Under the pieces are notes generated by a model that was given only the letters and a program-made list of their open reading frames with translations, was not told the origin of the DNA and made no database searches. From NCBI GenBank assembly GCA_964568985.1, contig CAZMSP010000070.1, positions 1 through 10,903 of the forward strand: a stretch of DNA of 10,903 bases, written 5' to 3'. Positions 7,175 to 10,903 of the stretch are shown here, piece by piece. The first letter of the stretch is position 1. Each line of letters starts with the position of its first letter. The position numbers and the translations under genes were made by a program. The stretch comes from CAZBWE01 sp964568985 (GTDB taxonomy: Bacteria; Planctomycetota; Phycisphaerae; Sedimentisphaerales; Anaerobacaceae).

Positions 7175-8371
7175 GTGATTCGGGTAATTTATGTAAATCA
7201 GATTGATATTACCGAACCAACAGGTCAGGGGGTGCGCGAAAAGGAAATGGTTACCCGCCTGCTCAGCGACCACCAAATTGAAGGCTATTATATCGGGCAG
7301 AAACCTTATTCGCCCTCTCCCATAAATGGTAATAAGCGAGCATGCTTGATACCCCTGCCCAAAAAGAACTTTTACGGTTACAACAGGTTTCAATCAATTT
7401 TGTTGAAGCATCTGTGGGCGCTGACAAAAGGGCGTAGCTCAGAAGACACGGTCATGTTTGTGCGCTATGCCCCGGCTATGGTCTGGCCGGCAATTGTCTC
7501 GAAGTGGCGTAATATCCCGATGGTGCTCCGCACGGGACCGGCTCTTTACAATCTTGATTTCTACAAGGGGGGCGTCTCACCTGCCACAAGGACACTAGTC
7601 AGGTTCTTTTCTGGACTTCATTATCGCAGGGCATCCAGAATACAGACGGTAGCCAAGAAAAGCGCAGAAATCATCTGTAAGATGTATGCCGGCGTTTCTA
7701 TGGACAAGTTCTCTGTGATTCCGTGTGCGAGCAATCCGGATATCTTCCACATAATAGACAGGCCCACTCTGCCTGTTGCCCTCTCGGAGCTGAAAAATTA
7801 CCGACTTGTGTGTTTTGCCGGTGCGCTGATTCCGAACATAGGCATCGAGTATATTATCAGAGCGATGGAATTAGTCACCAAAGAGCAGAGATACGACGAC
7901 GTTGTCACCGTGATAGTAGGCGATGGCAGAGCTATGTCCGGCCTACAGGAAGAAGCACGAATCAGATCAGTCGAGAACAGAGTTATCTTTGTAGGGCCCC
8001 AATCCCAGCAATACATAAACCAGTTGCTCAATGTCGCCAGGGCCGCCGTTCTACCTTGGGGCACGAAAGTGTGGGACGAAAAGGGCGCCTCACCTACAAA
8101 GCTGTATGAATATCTTGCTGCCGGAACACTCACAGTTGCAACCAGACATAGGGACACCGATTTTATTGAGCAGCAAAATCTTGGTTTGTTGTGTAATAAG
8201 GACGACCCGGTGGATATGGCCGAACAGTTAAAAACAGCGGTGGACGCCTCAGAAAATATTGAGGCAAAACAGCGCCGGCGAGATTACATCCTCCGCCACT
8301 ATACATGGGATATTGTATATCAACGAATGAGAGATTTATGGCTATCCAGCGTTAAGCATAGCCAGCATTAG
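7175..8371 (+). CDS. GT4-family glycosyltransferase
   Basis: A soluble 398-residue protein with a GT-B layout: an N-terminal acceptor half (about 1-190) and a C-terminal Glycos_transf_1 half (about 205-385). The donor half shows LVCFAGALIPNIGIEYIIRA (211-230), VIVGDGR (247-252), VIFVGPQ (270-276) and SPTKLYEYLAAG (306-317). Glu312 in the last motif is the second Glu of the family's EX7E pattern; the first is replaced by Gly304, as in other members with the SPTKLxEYxA signature. The N-terminus has the sugar-binding glycine region TGQGVREKEM (16-25). It would transfer a sugar from a nucleotide donor to the growing repeat unit on the cytoplasmic side. The start is GTG 7175, with aggga about eight bases upstream; no nearby ATG fits. 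It lies 69 bases after the polymerase gene, probably in one transcript. Confidence 0.85.
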   Translation: MIRVIYVNQIDITEPTGQGVREKEMVTRLLSDHQIEGYYIGQKPYSPSPINGNKRACLIPLPKKNFYGYNRFQSILLKHLWALTKGRSSEDTVMFVRYAPAMVWPAIVSKWRNIPMVLRTGPALYNLDFYKGGVSPATRTLVRFFSGLHYRRASRIQTVAKKSAEIICKMYAGVSMDKFSVIPCASNPDIFHIIDRPTLPVALSELKNYRLVCFAGALIPNIGIEYIIRAMELVTKEQRYDDVVTVIVGDGRAMSGLQEEARIRSVENRVIFVGPQSQQYINQLLNVARAAVLPWGTKVWDEKGASPTKLYEYLAAGTLTVATRHRDTDFIEQQNLGLLCNKDDPVDMAEQLKTAVDASENIEAKQRRRDYILRHYTWDIVYQRMRDLWLSSVKHSQH

Positions 8372-8379
8372 AGAATATT

Positions 8380-8423
8380 AAAGAGTTTGCATTCCAGGAT
8401 ATATCTCAAGATGTCTCTTTTTT
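8380..8423 (+). terminator. Weak terminator-like inverted repeat with T-run
   Basis: The arms aaagag (8380-8385) and ctcttt (8415-8420) can pair across a long loop, and the right arm runs into six Ts (8418-8423). A small inner pairing (gatat 8398-8402 with atgtc 8411-8415) competes with it by one base. The stem is AU-rich and the loop is 29 bases, so it is weak. If it works, it would separate the glycosyltransferase transcript from the RtcB-like gene. Confidence 0.2.
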
Positions 8424-8444
8424 GTAAATAGTCTTTTAATTTAA

Positions 8445-9860
8445 GTGATGACTATGAAAAAGCATGCTACAAAAGCCAATCTAACAGATTTATCTATGAC
8501 TGAGGATGAGGCAGCTAAAAAGGATGCAAGGAGGGTGGCAGCATTACCCTATGTTACCGATGTTATGATGCTGCCGGACTTACATATAAAAAGGGGTATG
8601 GAGGCACCATCCAGTCTTGTAACTGCGACGCAGGGAGTTATAGTTCCTCACCTTGCTTCTGCCGCTATTAATGATGGTATGGGTCTTGTTATAACGGATG
8701 TTGATGCCGCTGACTTATCTGATGAGCAATTACTGGAGATAGTAAGGCTGATAAACAAAGAAGCAGCTCAGACAAAATTTTCTATGACCAAATACAGTTG
8801 GTCTAAGGATCAGCTATTAAAGGTAATGCTTGGGGGGGCTGAGCCAATACTTGCTGACTACGGCCTTAATAACTTATATCTTGAGTCAGTTGAGAATCGA
8901 GGCAGAGGAGCCGTAGAGGATATTACGGAACAGGATATTATTGATTCCATTCCTGGTTTCCTTAGAAATAGCAAGTTTACTCGGAGCGAAATCGGGTTGA
9001 ATTTTGGAGGTAATCATTTTCTTGAGTTTCAATCTGTAGATAAAGTCGTTGAATCAGGCCATGCCAAGAAGTGGGGACTTAGGGAAGACAAGCTTGGTAT
9101 TATGTATCATCATGGTCCTGGTCCTCTTGGTGGTAATATACTGAATCTATATGCCAGCCGGGCCAAGCCTCCATTTCATCGCAAAGCAGGATATGCGTTT
9201 TTCCGGTGCTTATACCAAGCGACAAAGGGATGGGAGCGTTTGAAAACCTTCGGAGGATTCAATCCATGGTTGGTTTTAGCAGAAGGTTCTAAAGTGGGCA
9301 GGGTATTTGAAGTTGTTACCTGCATAGTCGATAACTATGGATATGCTTACAGAATGGCGACGATTAAAGCAATTTCGGATGCTCTGGAAAAGGTGTTTAA
9401 GGCAAGCCCGACGGAGCTTGGTGTGCGTTTGGTAACGGATATTTCCCACAACAGCTTGCGACCTGAGAACTATGATGGCCAAAGGTTTTGGGTAAGTAGA
9501 CATAATTGTTGCCGTCCTAAGGAGGGCTTGCCAGGAATTGTCGCAGGTTCCAACAGAGCAAGTTCCTGCATTACCTATGGCCTGAAAGGATGTGAAGATT
9601 CTGTGTATGGCTATGACCACGGAATCGGCATGGTGCTGGAGAAAGCAGAAGCAGAAGGAACCGTACAAGAAGATTCGCGAGAGTTGCATTCAATGACAGT
9701 TACCATGTTGCCCGGTACGGATAAGGTTGTTAAGAAAGAGCAATTTTCTATATACGACACCTCTATAATCGATAAGGTTGTTGATAAGTTAGCTAACGCC
9801 GGCATTATTTCTGGTTTTGCTTATATGCGGCCTTTAATGACACTGAAAATGATAAGATAA
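8445..9860 (+). CDS. Diverged RtcB-like protein (RNA ligase family fold)
   Basis: A 471-residue protein that can be followed along RtcB (3'-phosphate RNA ligase) from end to end. It has LPDLH (43-47), GGNHFLEF (188-195), an MYHHG stretch equivalent to 'HSGSRG' (220-224), SHN (334-336), YDHGIG (390-395), and a C-terminus ending near Lys468. Kept positions include His191, His222 and His335 (metal), Asn190/Glu194, and His392, the family's guanylylated nucleophile. Changed positions are the 'D-x-x-C-G' metal motif, which reads AINDGM (Asp to Ala74, Cys to Asp77), the Arg of HSGSRG, and the Arg after HGAG (Met396). RtcB requires both Asp and Cys ligands, so normal two-metal RNA ligation is doubtful. 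The start may be GTG 8445, ATG 8448 or ATG 8454; none has a clear ribosome binding site. The next gene begins 28 bases downstream. Family membership is likely; the activity is unknown. Confidence 0.75.
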   Translation: MMTMKKHATKANLTDLSMTEDEAAKKDARRVAALPYVTDVMMLPDLHIKRGMEAPSSLVTATQGVIVPHLASAAINDGMGLVITDVDAADLSDEQLLEIVRLINKEAAQTKFSMTKYSWSKDQLLKVMLGGAEPILADYGLNNLYLESVENRGRGAVEDITEQDIIDSIPGFLRNSKFTRSEIGLNFGGNHFLEFQSVDKVVESGHAKKWGLREDKLGIMYHHGPGPLGGNILNLYASRAKPPFHRKAGYAFFRCLYQATKGWERLKTFGGFNPWLVLAEGSKVGRVFEVVTCIVDNYGYAYRMATIKAISDALEKVFKASPTELGVRLVTDISHNSLRPENYDGQRFWVSRHNCCRPKEGLPGIVAGSNRASSCITYGLKGCEDSVYGYDHGIGMVLEKAEAEGTVQEDSRELHSMTVTMLPGTDKVVKKEQFSIYDTSIIDKVVDKLANAGIISGFAYMRPLMTLKMIR

Positions 9861-9888
9861 TACAAAGTAATTCGAGGTTTTTGGGAGA

Positions 9889-10773
9889 ATGCCAAGCAAA
9901 ACGATACCTCCAATCTCTGAGTTAAGAAAGATATGTCAGAGTTACAAACTCGAGAGGGACAAACGATGGTGGCGTATCTTCTGGAGGAAGATATCCATTT
10001 ATATAACATGGGTTCTGCTACATACTGAGATAACACCTAACCAAGCTTCGGCTACGTCTGTTTTGCTAGTGATTCTCGGCACTGTCTTATTAGCTTTTTC
10101 TTCACCTGTGTTTGCTCTGTGCGGCGCTCTAACCTACTTGATATACCACTTGATAGATAAGGTCGACGGCGAGATCGCAAGATACTATCAGAAATTTTCT
10201 ATCGTAGGGGTATATCTTGATGAATTGGGGCATAACCTTTCTGATGCGGGGATATTTATTGGTCTCGGTTTGCATTTAGCCTGGCAAAAGGACGATGCAA
10301 GCACCTTGATACTTACAACTGCTATGATAGGTGCCTTGTGCATGGTAATGATAAGGAATAATAAGAGCATAAGTTTTCTTCTGTTTGCCCAGAATATATT
10401 GGCACAACCTGAACTGTTGCCTGATCGGCAGGATAGTGAAAGTCCAGGAATTCTCTGGAAGGAGTCTGTTCATCAGGATAGACGAAAAGAGAGAAAGGAA
10501 TCGATTAGCGGAGGCAAAAGATTATTGGTCTGGCTTAGGGACTTTATTTTGGCGGTGTCCCAGAGTATGGTTATGTTTATACTTGTGATTGCCGGGTTGG
10601 TAGTCGAAATACTCGCTCAGAGTACAACTTTTCTAGAGGTGCTTATCAAAGCCGAGGCTTTGCTGCAGGGGATGGTACTGGTGGCTTTAGTAGTCATAAA
10701 TTTGAGGGGGAACATTCAAAATGAATGCTTGAGAATCAATGAACTGGCTGAAAAGAAATTTGATAAACAATAA
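9889..10773 (+). CDS. CDP-alcohol phosphotransferase family membrane protein, variant motif
   Basis: A 294-residue protein with about six membrane segments and the TPNQASATSVLL opening (49-60) typical of CDP-alcohol phosphatidyltransferases (PF01066). The signature is readable as Asp90-x2-Asp93-Gly94-x2-Ala97-Arg98-x8-Gly107-x3-Asp111-x3-His115. The last position is normally Asp, the proposed catalytic base; here it is His. These enzymes move a phospho-alcohol from a CDP-linked donor to an acceptor alcohol in the membrane. A charged, probably cytoplasmic stretch (about 174-211) interrupts the hydrophobic segments. ATG 9889 is preceded by gggag close by. It sits directly behind the RtcB-like gene and before another glycosyltransferase, so it may decorate the glycan or make a lipid carrier rather than a bulk phospholipid. 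The family call is strong; substrates are not known. Confidence 0.85.
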   Translation: MPSKTIPPISELRKICQSYKLERDKRWWRIFWRKISIYITWVLLHTEITPNQASATSVLLVILGTVLLAFSSPVFALCGALTYLIYHLIDKVDGEIARYYQKFSIVGVYLDELGHNLSDAGIFIGLGLHLAWQKDDASTLILTTAMIGALCMVMIRNNKSISFLLFAQNILAQPELLPDRQDSESPGILWKESVHQDRRKERKESISGGKRLLVWLRDFILAVSQSMVMFILVIAGLVVEILAQSTTFLEVLIKAEALLQGMVLVALVVINLRGNIQNECLRINELAEKKFDKQ

Positions 10774-10821
10774 AAATTACAAGCGCATGCCTTTGTTGGT
10801 TACACAGTAGGAACTCTTGCA

Positions 10822-10903
10822 ATGCGAATAATGCACATATCCAGAGCCAGTATAATGGTTTGCCAGTTTTTAATGCCTCTGATAGAGGAGCAAAAAAGGC
10901 GGG
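10822..10903 (+). CDS. Start of a GT4-type glycosyltransferase, truncated by the window edge
   Basis: From ATG 10822 the frame is open to the last base (27 codons). It begins MRIMHIS, then runs through FLMPLIEEQKRRG. This is the usual opening of GT-B glycosyltransferases of family 4: a first beta strand 'MKIMHI', a variable loop, then a helix of the type 'PLIEaLKkRGhEV' that would continue outside. A tagga lies about nine bases upstream as a ribosome binding site; ATG 10831 is an alternative start. It follows the phosphotransferase by 48 bases and is probably in the same transcript. The short length limits certainty. Confidence 0.55.
   Translation, partial: MRIMHISRASIMVCQFLMPLIEEQKRR

Noticed and set aside
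1..10903. CRISPR arrays, tRNA/rRNA genes, insertion sequences or a reassigned genetic code
   Set aside because: No regularly spaced repeats, no tRNA-like or rRNA-like segments, and no transposase or terminal repeats were seen. Stop use in the intact genes is consistent with the standard bacterial code.

Overview
The window is part of an extracellular polysaccharide (capsule/exopolysaccharide) locus. Every convincing gene lies on the + strand. It holds a membrane flippase, a polymerase/ligase, a glycosyltransferase, the first codons of a second glycosyltransferase, and two secreted carbohydrate-active proteins. Next to these sit two less expected genes: a strongly diverged RtcB-like protein and a CDP-alcohol phosphotransferase-like membrane enzyme. 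The source looks bacterial, with moderate GC judged by eye and TTG/GTG starts possible. A secreted discoidin-plus-DUF4091 protein beside parallel beta-helix proteins fits Planctomycetota or a related PVC-type, often anaerobic, lineage. No rRNA or other phylogenetic marker is present, so that placement is only a guess.

Left part (1-3927). A parallel beta-helix protein enters from the left edge and stops at TGA 1236-1238. The same frame continues past the stop with about 40 codons that resemble an earlier coil of the same protein, so this is either an interrupted gene or debris of a tandem copy. After that comes a large secreted protein with a signal peptide, a discoidin-like domain, a beta-sandwich, a TIM-barrel-like region with a D-E pair, and a DUF4091-like end. 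A 302-base gap follows, containing an unexplained 68-codon open stretch without a good start.

Middle part (4230-8371). A Wzx-type flippase, an O-antigen ligase/Wzy-type membrane protein and a GT4 glycosyltransferase make up the assembly and export core. The 239-base gap between flippase and polymerase holds an imperfect hairpin of a dispersed-repeat type and a short, frame-broken piece that resembles beta-helix coding sequence.

Right part (8372-10903). The RtcB-like gene and the CDP-alcohol phosphotransferase gene are 28 bases apart and probably co-transcribed. Both carry substitutions at positions that are normally catalytic or metal-binding. The RtcB-like protein keeps its guanylylated histidine position but has lost the paired Asp and Cys metal ligands. 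The phosphotransferase has His in place of the last Asp of its motif. A new glycosyltransferase begins at 10822 and leaves the window.

A plausible reading is that the glycosyltransferases build a lipid-linked repeat unit, the flippase moves it across the membrane, and the Wzy-like protein polymerises or ligates it. The secreted beta-helix and DUF4091 proteins would then trim or bind the product, and the RtcB-like/phosphotransferase pair may add a phospho-alcohol decoration. That last role is inference. This pair is the best candidate in the window for something undescribed.
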